A stretch of DNA of 64,000 nucleotides from Tsukamurella sputi (lineage in GTDB: Bacteria; Actinomycetota; Actinomycetes; Mycobacteriales; Mycobacteriaceae). Made by a program: the position numbers and the translations under genes. Every line of letters starts with the position of its first letter. Within the stretch, counting starts at the first letter, position 1. Where the stretch lies: assembly GCF_007858445.1 (NCBI RefSeq), contig NZ_VIGV01000005.1, positions 144,835-208,834 of the forward strand, read 5' to 3'. Positions 26,129 to 34,331 of this stretch are shown here, one piece after another. The notes beneath the pieces are model-generated. The model had not been told where the DNA came from and made no database searches. It saw only the letters and a program-made list of their open reading frames with translations.

Positions 26129-26752
26129 TCACACTCCGCCGAGGCGGTTCTCGCCCAGGCTGTGCACGAACCGCGGGCCGAGGAGGGCGAGCTCACGGGT
26201 GTAGGCCTCGGACCAGCCACCGAAGGGCACGTGCGCGAGGTACTCATTGCGGAAGCGGTCGTCCTCGGAGACCTCGGTGGCACAGAAGTCGGGGATCGCG
26301 AGGTCCACGACGGGACCGCCGCGCTCGACCTCCGCCATCACGAGCGGGGCATTGGTGCCGAGGAAGTCGTCGATGATCCAGCCGTCCTCGCCGAGCCACA
26401 TCGAGTAGCGCACCTTGGCGACCACATGCTCGGCGCGACGCACGATCTGACCCGCGACCAGGGCGTCGAGCTCGCGTTCGGCCTCGTACCGGGTGCCGCT
26501 CACGGCGGGCCCCTTGGCCGTCATGGTTCCGGTGGTCACGCCGTCCAGGGCGTCGACCAGCGCGCCCGGATCGTCGGTCAGCTCCGACGGTGCCGGACCC
26601 TGCACGCGCACCCGGACGGCGTAGCCGTCGGCGGCGAACAGGTAGGCCTGCACGATCAGCGTGGGCGCGGGGTCGAGAGCAGCGGCCTCGGGGACCTCGC
26701 GCACGAAGAACTTGCGCTCGAACTCGAAGTCCCCGAAACCCTGCTCAGACAT
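26129..26752 (-). CDS. CYTH-domain protein (triphosphate tunnel metalloenzyme)
   Basis: A 207-residue stand-alone CYTH protein. The signature ExExK appears as EFERKFF at about 10-16, and the tunnel's charged residues follow in VRVRVQG, MTAKGP, YEAERELD, KVRYSMW, WIIDDF and LVMAEVE. Stand-alone bacterial CYTH proteins are mostly tripolyphosphatases or of unknown role. Start supported by TACGGT six bases upstream. Confidence 0.85.
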   Translation of the reverse strand: MSEQGFGDFEFERKFFVREVPEAAALDPAPTLIVQAYLFAADGYAVRVRVQGPAPSELTDDPGALVDALDGVTTGTMTAKGPAVSGTRYEAERELDALVAGQIVRRAEHVVAKVRYSMWLGEDGWIIDDFLGTNAPLVMAEVERGGPVVDLAIPDFCATEVSEDDRFRNEYLAHVPFGGWSEAYTRELALLGPRFVHSLGENRLGGV

Positions 26753-26758
26753 GCCCCC

Positions 26759-26764
26759 ACCGTA
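26759..26764 (-). promoter_or_regulatory. -10 box of the CYTH gene
   Basis: TACGGT on the minus strand, six bases before the ATG; leaderless pattern. Confidence 0.45.
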
Positions 26765-26800
26765 GCCGGTCGGGGCGGTGATCCGCGGGAAGCGGACCGC

Positions 26801-27007
26801 TCAGACCAGCGTGTAGCCGGCCTCCTTGACGGCGGCCTCGACAGCGTCGCGCGACAGCTCCGCCTCGCTGGCGACGGTCACGGCACCGGTCTCGACGTTC
26901 ACGTCCACGCCGGTCACTCCGCCGATCTCCGAGATCTCCTCGCGCACCGAGGACGCGCAGTGTCCGCAGGTCATGCCGGTCACGGTGTAGGTGCTCTCCA
27001 CTGCCAT
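26801..27007 (-). CDS. copZ: copper chaperone-like heavy-metal-associated domain protein
   Basis: A 68-residue single HMA domain. The metal site GMTCGHCASSV is at about 11-21, and the fold continues through GVTGVDVNVETGAVTV and VEAAVKEAGYTLV. Such proteins carry Cu(I) to P-type ATPases. AAGGAGC lies before the ATG. A CsoR-type palindrome is 63 bases upstream, but neither csoR nor copA is in the window, so the chaperone is apparently a detached member of a copper regulon. Confidence 0.88.
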   Translation of the reverse strand: MAVESTYTVTGMTCGHCASSVREEISEIGGVTGVDVNVETGAVTVASEAELSRDAVEAAVKEAGYTLV

Positions 27008-27069
27008 TTCTCGCTCCTTGTCTCGGACGGCCCCAGGGCCTCCATGGTCCCGCGCACCGTCGACACCAC

Positions 27070-27088
27070 GATACCCCCTAGGGGTATC
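27070..27088 (-). promoter_or_regulatory. CsoR-type copper operator
   Basis: ATACCCCCTAGGGGTAT within 8-bp perfect arms GATACCCC / GGGGTATC and a CTA centre. This matches the form of copper-responsive CsoR/RicR operators (GTATACCCC... type). It overlaps the stop codon of the upstream serine hydrolase gene and precedes the copper chaperone. Confidence 0.7.
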
Positions 27089-28211
27089 AACCCGCCACCG
27101 CGGCCGTGCAGAACCGCTCGATCGGCCCGCCCTCCGCCGGACCCGCGAGCTGCAGTTGACTGAGCCACACAGCGATGCGATCGGTCTCGGGGAAGAAGTA
27201 GAACGCCGTGCCCGAGCCGCCCACCCAGCCGTACCGCCCGGGCACGTTCCAGGGATGCACGCGGTCCACGTCCACCCCGCCGCCGTAGCCCCACCCACCG
27301 CCGTCGAGGAAGACGTTCCCGGGCTGCGGCGGAACCTGCACCGCCGTCATCGCGGCGACGGATTCCGGACTCAGCACACGCACACCGTCGGATTCGCCTG
27401 CGCCGCGCAGCATCCGGCCGAAGCGGAGCAGATCGTCGAGGGTCGAGAGCAGTCCACCGCTGCCGGACTCGAAGGCCGGCGGTGGGACGAAGGCACCGTC
27501 GGCCGGGTCCACGATCGCCAGGCCCTCCGGCGTCGCCGTCACGGCGTCGCCCAACCGGGACCGCATCGCCCCTGTGGCCCGGAAAGCCGTGTCGGACATG
27601 CGCAGTGGCGAGAGGACAGCGTCGGCGAGGACATCGCCGAGCGAGCCGCCCGTCGCGCGCGAGAGCAGCACACCGAGGATGTCCGCCCCCGTGTTGTAGG
27701 TCCACCCCTCCCCCGGCTGGTGCGCGAGCGGCAGGCGGGCGGCGGTCGCGATCCACTCGTCGGGCGGCGGGGTGCCGAGCGGGTCCGCTGGGCCCTGCTT
27801 CAGCTCCCCGAACAGCGCCGCCATCAACGGCGCGGAGAAGTCGGAGATCATGCCGAGTCCGCCGGTGAACGAGAGCAGGTGCCGCACGGTGACGGGCCGC
27901 ACGGCGGGCACGGTGTCGTCGAGCGGGCCACTCGGGTCGCGGAGGACGCGCGGCTCAGCGAGCTCGGGTAACCAGCGCGCCACCGGATCGTCGAGCCCGA
28001 CGGTGCCACGCTCGACGTGCACGAGGGCCGTCGCGGCGAGGATCGGCTTGCCGATGGACGCGATCCGGAAGACGGTGTCGCGCGTCATCGGCACGCCCGC
28101 GGCCCGCTCGCCGGCCACGGCGACCTCGACTCCGGAGGGATCGTCGAACGCCGCGACGGCGCCCGGGAGCGGCCCCTGTGCGATCTCCTGCGTGATCAGC
28201 TCCTGCAGCAC
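27087..28211 (-). CDS. serine hydrolase of the beta-lactamase/esterase (class C-like) family
   Basis: A 374-residue penicillin-binding-protein-like hydrolase. The nucleophile motif SxxK is SIGKP at about 56-60 (RIASIGKPILAATAL), the second motif is around GWTYNTGADILG near 180-191, and GWVGGSGTAFYF near 330 supplies the third-motif region. No export signal is visible, so it is more likely an EstB-like esterase than a secreted beta-lactamase. I chose the GTG with GGGAGG five bases upstream; an ATG 42 bases earlier would overlap the divergent NUDIX gene's promoter and start. Confidence 0.8.
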   Translation of the reverse strand: MLQELITQEIAQGPLPGAVAAFDDPSGVEVAVAGERAAGVPMTRDTVFRIASIGKPILAATALVHVERGTVGLDDPVARWLPELAEPRVLRDPSGPLDDTVPAVRPVTVRHLLSFTGGLGMISDFSAPLMAALFGELKQGPADPLGTPPPDEWIATAARLPLAHQPGEGWTYNTGADILGVLLSRATGGSLGDVLADAVLSPLRMSDTAFRATGAMRSRLGDAVTATPEGLAIVDPADGAFVPPPAFESGSGGLLSTLDDLLRFGRMLRGAGESDGVRVLSPESVAAMTAVQVPPQPGNVFLDGGGWGYGGGVDVDRVHPWNVPGRYGWVGGSGTAFYFFPETDRIAVWLSQLQLAGPAEGGPIERFCTAAVAG

Positions 28212-28238
28212 GGGCGCCTCCCGGGTCGGATCCTTACG

Positions 28239-28244
28239 TACCCT
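28239..28244 (+). promoter_or_regulatory. -10 box of the NUDIX gene
   Basis: TACCCT ends seven bases before the ATG; leaderless pattern, with the divergent hydrolase gene beginning 28 bases to the left. Confidence 0.5.
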
Positions 28245-28251
28245 GGCAAGC

Positions 28252-28728
28252 ATGCCCATCCCCGAGTACGTCCGCAGCATCCGCGAGAAGATCGGTACCG
28301 ACCTGCTGTGGCTGCCCGGCGTCGCGGCCGTGGTGGTGAACGACACCGGTGAGGTCCTGCTCGGCCGCCGCGCGGATACCGGCGAGTGGGCGTCGATCGC
28401 GGGGATCCTCGAGCCCGGCGAGCAGCCCGCCGAGGCGATCGTCCGCGAGATCCGGGAGGAGGCGGGCGTTGAGGCCGAGGTGATCGACCTGCTCGCACTG
28501 CGCACCGACGAGCCCATCCGCTACCCGAACGGCGATGCGGCGCAGTACCTCACGATCCTGTTCCTGTGCCGGTACGTCTCCGGCGAGGCGCACGTCGCCG
28601 ACGACGAGTCCCTCGAGGTCGGCTGGTTCGCCCCGAGTGCGCTGCCGACCATGTCCGTGCGCCAGCGCGAGCGCGTGCACCGCGGCCTCGCCGCCCTCCG
28701 CGGCGACACCCGTCCCGCCTGGCGATAG
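28252..28728 (+). CDS. NUDIX hydrolase
   Basis: A 158-residue NUDIX protein that hydrolyses a nucleoside-diphosphate-linked compound. The box is complete: GILEPGEQPAEAIVREIREEAGV at about 44-66 (GX5EX7REUXEEXGU). An N-terminal helix (PEYVRSIREKIG) precedes the fold and RRADTGEWASIAG leads into the box. The substrate is not readable; the length suits ADP-ribose or mutator-type enzymes. Confidence 0.9.
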   Translation: MPIPEYVRSIREKIGTDLLWLPGVAAVVVNDTGEVLLGRRADTGEWASIAGILEPGEQPAEAIVREIREEAGVEAEVIDLLALRTDEPIRYPNGDAAQYLTILFLCRYVSGEAHVADDESLEVGWFAPSALPTMSVRQRERVHRGLAALRGDTRPAWR

Positions 28729-28780
28729 CTCTGCCCAATTTCGGGTCCAACCGCGCTCCGCGGCAGGATTCGCCTGCGTA

Positions 28781-28802
28781 GGGCTCTGAAACCCGACTTT
28801 CG
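28781..28802 (+). repeat. 22-bp direct repeat, left copy (flanks AbiEi/DUF559 pseudogene)
   Basis: The core TGAAACCCGACTTTCG recurs unchanged at 29806-29821, and with the preceding GGGC and two variable bases the match is 20 of 22. It lies in the 174-base gap between the NUDIX stop and the next gene, where TCGGGT at 28743 can pair with its ACCCGA to form a degenerate hairpin. Confidence 0.7.
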
Positions 28803-28890
28803 AGACCGGGCTACTCCACAACTTCGCGTACGTAACGTGTTTCCTCCACAGGCACTCCTCTCCGACGCCCGTCCGGCATGGACTGCGCCG

Positions 28891-28896
28891 CAGGAT
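28891..28896 (+). promoter_or_regulatory. possible -10 box of the frameshifted DUF559 gene
   Basis: CAGGAT ends six bases before the ATG; it is weaker than other examples. Confidence 0.3.
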
Positions 28897-28902
28897 GACG
28901 CC

Positions 28903-29756
28903 ATGGATCCACGAATCCCGATGGTCGCAGCGGCGAACGGCGGTGTGATGTCCAGGCGTCACCTGGTGCGACTGGGCGTCGATCCGCACGAGATCGCCGC
29001 TCTCCGTCGACGGGGCGCGATCACCGTCATCCGTCGAGGCTGGTACGCCACCGCCACGGCGAAGCACGCCGTCGTCTCGGCAGTCCGCTCGGGCGCCGCG
29101 GTGACCTGCGTGTCGGCGCTCGAGTACAGCTCCGCAGTGTGGACTCCGCCCACGGGCGACCGTATCCATCTCCGATGGCCGGAACATCGGCCGCCCGCGC
29201 TGCGGTCGCAGCCGTCGTGCCGCGCGCACCGCCCGCTCGCCACGCCGCTCCACGCCGTCGATCCGCTTCCGTCGCGCTGCAGTGCGTGGCGAACTGCCTC
29301 CCGGCCGACCAGTTCGTCGCGGTACTGGACTCGACGCTGCGAATGCCTCAGCCCTACACCGTCGATCACTTGGCCGATGTCTTCGACGGAGCATCGCGCC
29401 GCATCGCCCGACTCCTCGGCATGCTCGATCCGATGGCGGGCTCTGGCACCGAGTCGCTGGTCCGGTACCGGCTGGCGTGTGCCGGCATCCGGGTCCGTTC
29501 GCAGGTCACGATCCGCGGTGTCGGGCGCGTGGACCTGCTCGTCGGCGACAAGCTCATCGTCGAATGCGACAGCGAGGGATATCACGGCGGTACCCAGCGA
29601 CGATCGGACAACCGGAGGGACCGCATCGCGACCGTCGGCGACTTCCGGGTCCTCCGCATCGACTACACCGACGTGCTGTTCGACTGGGACGCGGTACTCC
29701 AGGACATCCTCGCGATCGTGCGCAGCGGCCGACACAAAGGTCTGACTCGATTCTGA
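28903..29756 (+). pseudogene. AbiEi-like/DUF559 endonuclease-fold gene broken by a single -1 frameshift
   Basis: The N-terminal part (frame of 28903) encodes a winged-helix as in AbiEi-type proteins: MSRRHLVRLGVDPHEIAALRRRGAITVIRRGWYA, then CVSALEYSSAVW. From about 29265 the coding sense passes to the -1 frame: VALQCVANCLPADQFVAVLDSTLRM, then a DUF559/Vsr-like PD-(D/E)xK core with GRVDLLVGDKLIVECDSEGYHGG. Restoring one base near 29262-29275 gives a continuous 284-residue protein parallel to the gene at 39885-40856. The nuclease residues look intact, so the lesion may be recent, a sequencing error, or a recoding site. The gene is bracketed by 22-bp direct repeats and its stop codon opens a hairpin. 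Confidence 0.8.
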
Positions 29757-29820
29757 AAGTCGGGTTCCGCGGAGCTCTGCAGCCAGATCTTACCGCGGTG
29801 GGCCGTGAAACCCGACTTTC
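29755..29820 (+). terminator. long hairpin at the end of the DUF559 pseudogene
   Basis: Perfect 12-bp arms GAAAGTCGGGTT and AACCCGACTTTC enclose 42 bases that themselves contain two CCGCGG palindromes. The left arm begins inside the stop codon. It lies between this gene and the convergent choD-like gene and can act as terminator for both. Confidence 0.55.
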
Positions 29821-29821
29821 G
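29800..29821 (+). repeat. 22-bp direct repeat, right copy
   Basis: Same orientation as the copy at 28781-28802 and 1,019 bases from it, enclosing the DUF559 pseudogene. Its core also forms the right arm of the hairpin at the gene's end. Confidence 0.7.
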
Positions 29822-29825
29822 GAAG

Positions 29826-31520
29826 TCAGACCACGTACAGGGGCAGACGCAGGGCTCCTGGGGCCGATGCGGGGACCACCGGATGCACCGGTGCGACCGG
29901 GGAGATCCGGCGGTAGGGCTCGCCCTGCGGCGCCCGCTGATCGGCCTCGCCCTTGTTCGGCCACAGCGCCGCGGCCCGCTCGGCCTGCGCGGTGATCGTC
30001 AATGACGGGTTCACGCCCAGGTTCGCGGAGACCGCGGAACCGTCGACGACGCTGAGCGTCGGATAGCCGTACACCCGGTGGTACGGATCGATGACGCCCC
30101 GCGAGGCGTCCGCGCCGATCGCGCAGCCGCCGAGGAAGTGCGCCGTCATGGGGATGTTGAAGACCTCGCCCCAGGTGCCCGCAGCGGCGCCGCCGATCTT
30201 GTCGGCGATGCGTCGCGTGGCCTCGTTCCCCAACGGGATCCACGTCGGGTTCGGCTCGCCGTGCCCCTGCCGCGAGGACATCCTCCGACCGAACAGCCCG
30301 CGCTTGGTGAAGGTGGTGATCGAGTTGTCGAGGTTCTGCATGACCAGCGCGATGATCGTCCGCTCGCTCCAGCCGTGCACGAACAGCACGCGCAGGAAGG
30401 CCAGCGGATGCCGCACGACGGTGCCCAGGAACGTCAGCCAGCGCGGAGTCCGGCCGCCGCCGTCGGTCATGAGCGTCTGCAGCATGCCCATCGCGTTGGA
30501 GCCCTTGCCGTAGCGCACCGGCTCGACGTGGGTGTCATTGCTCGGATGGAAGGACGACGTGATCGCCACGCCGCGGGTGAGGTCGAGCTCCTTGTCGACG
30601 GTCATCCGCACCGCGGAGAGGATGGACTCGGAGTTGGTGCGGGTCAGCACGCCCACGCGGTCGGAGAGATCCGGCAGGGATCCGTTGTCGCGGAGCCGGT
30701 GCAGCAGTTGCTGGGTACCCCAGGTTCCCGCGGCGAAGACCACGTGCTGCGCCGTGTAGGTGAGGCGGCGTTTGCGGAGCCTCGCGCCCGAGCGGACCGT
30801 CGCCACCTCCCAGACGCCGTCGCCGCGCTGCGAGAGACCGGTCACCGTCGTGAGCGGGTGCACGTGCGCGCCGGCCCGCTCCGCGAGGCCGAGATAGTTC
30901 TTGACCAGGGTGTTCTTCGCACCGTGGCGGCAGCCCGTCATGCACTCGCCGCACTCGATACAGCCGGTGCGGTCCGGTCCGGCACCGCCGAAGAACGGGT
31001 CGGGCACCGTCTTCCCCGGCTCGCCGAAGTACACGCCGACGGGGGTCTGGATGAAGGTCTCGCCGGCGCCCATGTCGTCCGCGACCTGCTTGACGATCTC
31101 GTCCGCGGGGGTCATGTGCGGGTTCTGCACCACGCCGAGCATGCGACGGCCCTGGTCGTAGTAGGGCGAGAGCTCGTCGAACCAGTCGGTGATACCGGAC
31201 CACTGCTCGTCGGCGAAGAAGGAGGCGGGCGGCTTGTACAGCGTGTTCGCGTAGTTGAGCGAGCCGCCGCCGACACCCGCCCCGGCCAGGATGAGGCAGT
31301 CGCGCAGCATGTGGATGCGCTGGATGCCGTAGAGGCCGAGCGCGGGCATCCAGACGAATCTACGCAGGTCCCAGCTGGTCTTCGCGAAGTCCTCGTCCGC
31401 GAACCGGCGCCCCGCCTCGAGGACGCCCACGCGGTAGCCCTTCTCGGTCAGGCGGAGCGCGGTCACGGATCCTCCGAACCCGGACCCGATCACCAGGACG
31501 TCGTAGTCGGTCGCAGACAT
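29826..31520 (-). CDS. choD: GMC oxidoreductase, ChoD-like (putative cholesterol oxidase)
   Basis: A 564-residue FAD protein with the dinucleotide fold VLVIGSGFGGSVTALRLTEKGYRVGVLEAGRR at about 8-39, the FAD segment AGAGVGGGSLNYANTLYKPP near 79-98, the cysteine cluster CIECGECMTGCRHGAKN near 187-203, and the late AHFLGGCAIG and VVDGSAVSANLGVNPSLTITAQAERAA motifs. This is the plan of M. tuberculosis Rv3409c (ChoD), whose role in sterol oxidation is debated, so substrate is uncertain. The ATG preceded by GGGAGAAGG was chosen. It is divergent from a TetR gene with an inverted repeat between them. Confidence 0.85.
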   Translation of the reverse strand: MSATDYDVLVIGSGFGGSVTALRLTEKGYRVGVLEAGRRFADEDFAKTSWDLRRFVWMPALGLYGIQRIHMLRDCLILAGAGVGGGSLNYANTLYKPPASFFADEQWSGITDWFDELSPYYDQGRRMLGVVQNPHMTPADEIVKQVADDMGAGETFIQTPVGVYFGEPGKTVPDPFFGGAGPDRTGCIECGECMTGCRHGAKNTLVKNYLGLAERAGAHVHPLTTVTGLSQRGDGVWEVATVRSGARLRKRRLTYTAQHVVFAAGTWGTQQLLHRLRDNGSLPDLSDRVGVLTRTNSESILSAVRMTVDKELDLTRGVAITSSFHPSNDTHVEPVRYGKGSNAMGMLQTLMTDGGGRTPRWLTFLGTVVRHPLAFLRVLFVHGWSERTIIALVMQNLDNSITTFTKRGLFGRRMSSRQGHGEPNPTWIPLGNEATRRIADKIGGAAAGTWGEVFNIPMTAHFLGGCAIGADASRGVIDPYHRVYGYPTLSVVDGSAVSANLGVNPSLTITAQAERAAALWPNKGEADQRAPQGEPYRRISPVAPVHPVVPASAPGALRLPLYVV

Positions 31521-31590
31521 GGCCTTCTCCCTTCGGGTGAGCGCTCCGCACCGGGCTGAGGCGGGTGACACAACTCACCTTCTTGCTCCA

Positions 31591-31620
31591 GTTGATTACA
31601 ACTATGGCTATGTTGTCAAC
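31591..31620 (-). promoter_or_regulatory. inverted repeat between choD-like and tetR genes
   Basis: GTTGATTACAAC and GTTGTCAAC face each other across TATGGCTAT. The imperfect arms and the AT-rich setting fit a TetR operator. It does not match the KstR sterol-regulon consensus as I know it. Confidence 0.5.
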
Positions 31621-31645
31621 CATCGGGACGGAATCGTCGACCCTG

Positions 31646-31651
31646 TAGCGT
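31646..31651 (+). promoter_or_regulatory. -10 box of the divergent tetR gene
   Basis: TAGCGT ends seven bases before a GTG codon and so favours that GTG over one nine bases earlier. Confidence 0.45.
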
Positions 31652-31658
31652 GGTCGGT

Positions 31659-32237
31659 GTGACGCAGCCGAACTTCCAGGCCGAGGTGCGCAGGCTCCTG
31701 CGCGACCGCGCGCTCGACGCCGCCCGCGAGCTGGTCGTGGACCAGGGCTGGGACGCGGTGAACATGTCGCTCATCGCCAAGCGGGTGGGAGTGAGTCGCA
31801 CCGCGTTGTACAAGGAGCTCGGCGCCAAGGCGGACCTGGCCACCGCGCTGATCCAGCGCGACGCGGACCGCTACCTCGACGCGGTGACCGCCGCGATCGC
31901 CGCGGCGGAGACGACTGTCGCCGGCCTCGGCGCGGGCGCGCGGGCGGCCCTGATCCACGGCGCCGACAACACCCTGCTCAAGTCGATCCTGGCCGGCGTT
32001 CCGGGCGCGGGAGACGATCTGCTCCCGCTGCTCACCACCGACCCCGACGCCGTGCTCGGGCGGGCCATCGACGCGGTCCGGGCCGCGATCGACGAGCGGC
32101 CCGGCGGGACGGCCGTCGACGATGCGACGGTCGAGGTCTTCGTGCGGCTCACCGTGAGCCACCTACTGGCGCCGCGGGGCACCGTCGACGAAGCGGCGGC
32201 ACAGATCGAGCGCACCGTCGGTGCCCTCATCGGCTGA
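31659..32237 (+). CDS. TetR-family regulator next to the choD-like gene
   Basis: A 192-residue TetR protein with helix-turn-helix at about 15-55 (ALDAARELVVDQGWDAVNMSLIAKRVGVSRTALYKELGAKADL) and a C-terminal domain like TetR_C-type QsdR proteins (LLPLLTTDPDAVLGRAIDAVRAAI). Divergent arrangement suggests that it represses the GMC oxidase and itself. The GTG start seven bases after TAGCGT is preferred; an upstream in-frame GTG would add three residues. Confidence 0.85.
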   Translation: MTQPNFQAEVRRLLRDRALDAARELVVDQGWDAVNMSLIAKRVGVSRTALYKELGAKADLATALIQRDADRYLDAVTAAIAAAETTVAGLGAGARAALIHGADNTLLKSILAGVPGAGDDLLPLLTTDPDAVLGRAIDAVRAAIDERPGGTAVDDATVEVFVRLTVSHLLAPRGTVDEAAAQIERTVGALIG

Positions 32238-32260
32238 GAATCGGTCCGCGGCCCGTCCGG

Positions 32261-32746
32261 TCAGTTCGACGAGCGCGTGGCGAGCAGCGGCTCGAGGGCC
32301 GCGCGCACCGCGTAGTCGTTGCGGGCCCAGGCCTGCACCGTCGAACCGTCGGCGAGCTGCAAGCCAACGCCGTACCGACGCCGCGGCACGACGCCCAACC
32401 GGCCCATGGCCCGAGCGGACGACCACGCGGGGAAGTCCTCGGGCTTCGCCTTGCGCGGGTGGTCGGGGGCCTTGCCGGGCAGGATCCGCTCGATCTCGGC
32501 CACGGGGATCGTCTCCTCGCCGCAGCGCAGCTCGTCGGGCGTGACGGCCATCGAGACGTGCGTGCGTCCCGCCGTCACCTGCAGCCAGACGAAGCCCTGC
32601 GTCGCGAGCCCCAGCAGCAGCCAGATCCACCACTCCGAGGTGCGGCCCGCGAGCAGCCACTGGGTGAGGATCATCCCCACCGTCGCCACGGGCACGATCA
32701 GCAACCAGACGCGGGACAGGCCCCGCTCGGCGTACAGCGGCGTCAC
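32261..32746 (-). CDS. two-span membrane protein behind hemB
   Basis: A 161-residue protein with two N-terminal spans (about 13-33 and 38-57) and a cytosolic beta-rich domain: MAVTPDELRCGEETIPVAEIERILPGKAP. It may be distantly related to DUF3093-type proteins, but I cannot confirm that. It is the last gene of the hem operon and starts within the stop of the preceding membrane protein gene (ATGA). Function unknown. Confidence 0.75.
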   Translation of the reverse strand: MTPLYAERGLSRVWLLIVPVATVGMILTQWLLAGRTSEWWIWLLLGLATQGFVWLQVTAGRTHVSMAVTPDELRCGEETIPVAEIERILPGKAPDHPRKAKPEDFPAWSSARAMGRLGVVPRRRYGVGLQLADGSTVQAWARNDYAVRAALEPLLATRSSN

Positions 32747-33321
32747 CGGGGAGCCGCCGTCGACCCGGGCTTGAAGTAGTCCATCGCCTCGCGACTGTTG
32801 GACGTGATCATCGCCCCCACCACCGCGATGGCCGCGAGGATCGCGGGCACCGCGATCGAGGCGTTGCCCGAGAAGAAGGCGAGTACGCCCTGCACCAGGA
32901 CGAACGCTGCGACGAACTGCAGCAGCAGCCGCGCCCAGGGCTGCCCGCGCCAGAGGAAGTAGACGAAGACGCCCACCAGGGCGACGCCGACCACCACCAT
33001 GACCAGGGCGAGCACGAAGGTCGCGGTGTCGTACTGCTCGAAGCTCTTGTACTGCTCGCGTGAGGTGCGGGCGATGATGCCGTCGCCCTCACGCATCCGC
33101 TCGAACTGCTCGCGCAGCTCGGCGGAGCCGCGGGTCGAGAAGGCCTGCGCCACGCGGGAGAGCGCGGAGGTGATGATGACGAAGATCCACAGCTGCACGG
33201 AGAGCTTGACGTCATCGGGCCGGGGGCCGCGCTCGGGTTTCGGCACGGGCGGCGGCGCGGGCCACGTCGGCGGCTGCGGTCCGGGACCGGGCCAGACGGG
33301 GCCCTGGTGCTGCATGTTCAC
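32743..33321 (-). CDS. proline-rich four-span membrane protein behind hemB (Rv0513-like position)
   Basis: A 192-residue protein: a 35-residue Pro-rich cytosolic head ([23 protein letters not shown]), a span at about 42-62, a hydrophilic loop ([40 protein letters not shown]), then three spans to residue 180. The GTG start overlaps the hemB stop by four bases (GTGA); an ATG two codons later is also possible. The loop pattern occurs in actinobacterial proteins near hemB (M. tuberculosis Rv0513 lies in the same place), but no function is established. Confidence 0.75.
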   Translation of the reverse strand: MNMQHQGPVWPGPGPQPPTWPAPPPVPKPERGPRPDDVKLSVQLWIFVIITSALSRVAQAFSTRGSAELREQFERMREGDGIIARTSREQYKSFEQYDTATFVLALVMVVVGVALVGVFVYFLWRGQPWARLLLQFVAAFVLVQGVLAFFSGNASIAVPAILAAIAVVGAMITSNSREAMDYFKPGSTAAPR

Positions 33322-34310
33322 CAGGTCCCCCGGTTCAGCCACCGTGCGGCCTCGGTGGCCCAGTAGGTGAGAACGATGTCGGCGCCCGCGCGACGGATCG
33401 ACAGCAGCGACTCGCGGATCGCGGCGTCGCGGTCGATCCAGCCGTTCTGCGACGCGGCGGTGATCATCGAGTACTCGCCCGAGATCTGGTACGCGGCGAC
33501 GGGCACCGGCGAGGCGGCGGCCACGTCGGCCAGCACGTCCAGGTAGCTCATCGCGGGCTTGACCATCACGATGTCGGCGCCCTCGGCGAGGTCGAGCTCC
33601 AGCTCGCGCAGCGACTCCCGGCGGTTCGCTGCGTCCTGCTGGTAGGTGCGACGATCGCCCTGCAGCGACGAGCCGACGGCCTCGCGGAACGGGCCGTAGA
33701 AGGGCGAGGCGTACTTCGCGGTGTACGCGAGCAGCGAGACGTCCTGGTGGCCCGCGGAATCCAGTGCGGAGCGGAGCACGCCGATCTGGCCGTCCATCAT
33801 CCCCGACGGTCCGAGCATGTGCGCCCCGGCGTCCGCCTGCGCGACGCCCATGAGGGCGTACCGCTCCAGCGTGGCGTCGTTGTCCACGCGGCCGTGTGCG
33901 TCGAGGACGCCGCAGTGCCCGTGCGAGGTGAACTCGTCCAGGCAGGTGTCGGCCATGATCACTGTGGCATCGCCCAGGTCCTCCCGCAGGGCCCGCAGGC
34001 CGCGGTTGAGCACCCCGTCGGGATTCCACGCGACGCTGCCCTCGGCGTCCTTGTCGGCATCGTCGGGCACCCCGAAGAGCATCAGCCCGCCCACGCCCTC
34101 CCGCACGGCCTCCTCGGCCGCGGCGCGCAGCGAGTCGACGGTGTGCTGGACGACGCCGGGCATCGACGAGATCTCCAGCGGAGCGTCGATGCCGTCGCGC
34201 ACGAACATCGGCAGCACCAGCTGCCGCGGCTCCACCGAGACCTCGGCGACGAGCCGCCGGACGGCGGGCGTGGTGCGCAGCCTGCGGGGCCGCACGTGGG
34301 GAAAGGTCAT
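33318..34310 (-). CDS. hemB: delta-aminolevulinic acid dehydratase (porphobilinogen synthase)
   Basis: Condenses two 5-aminolevulinate molecules to porphobilinogen. The 330-residue TIM-barrel protein has the Schiff-base lysines in [16 protein letters not shown] near 200 and [13 protein letters not shown] near 250, and a metal-site segment [18 protein letters not shown] near 120-137 with two cysteines and His. TAGTCT lies seven bases before the ATG, so it can have its own promoter within the hemACDB operon. Confidence 0.96.
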   Translation of the reverse strand: MTFPHVRPRRLRTTPAVRRLVAEVSVEPRQLVLPMFVRDGIDAPLEISSMPGVVQHTVDSLRAAAEEAVREGVGGLMLFGVPDDADKDAEGSVAWNPDGVLNRGLRALREDLGDATVIMADTCLDEFTSHGHCGVLDAHGRVDNDATLERYALMGVAQADAGAHMLGPSGMMDGQIGVLRSALDSAGHQDVSLLAYTAKYASPFYGPFREAVGSSLQGDRRTYQQDAANRRESLRELELDLAEGADIVMVKPAMSYLDVLADVAAASPVPVAAYQISGEYSMITAASQNGWIDRDAAIRESLLSIRRAGADIVLTYWATEAARWLNRGTW

Positions 34311-34317
34311 GTCTCCC

Positions 34318-34323
34318 AGACTA
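34318..34323 (-). promoter_or_regulatory. possible internal -10 box of hemB
   Basis: TAGTCT stands seven bases before the hemB ATG, in the 21-base gap after hemD; GGGAG in the same gap could instead serve as ribosome site. Confidence 0.35.
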
Positions 34324-34331
34324 CGTAACGC

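Noticed and set aside
27087-28211. Beta-lactamase resistance gene
   Set aside because: The SxxK motif is present but no export signal is visible, and the motifs fit the broad esterase/PBP-like family equally well.
31591-31620. KstR sterol-regulon operator at the choD-like gene
   Set aside because: The arms GTTGAT/GTTGTCAAC do not fit the TNNAACNNGTTNNA-type KstR consensus.
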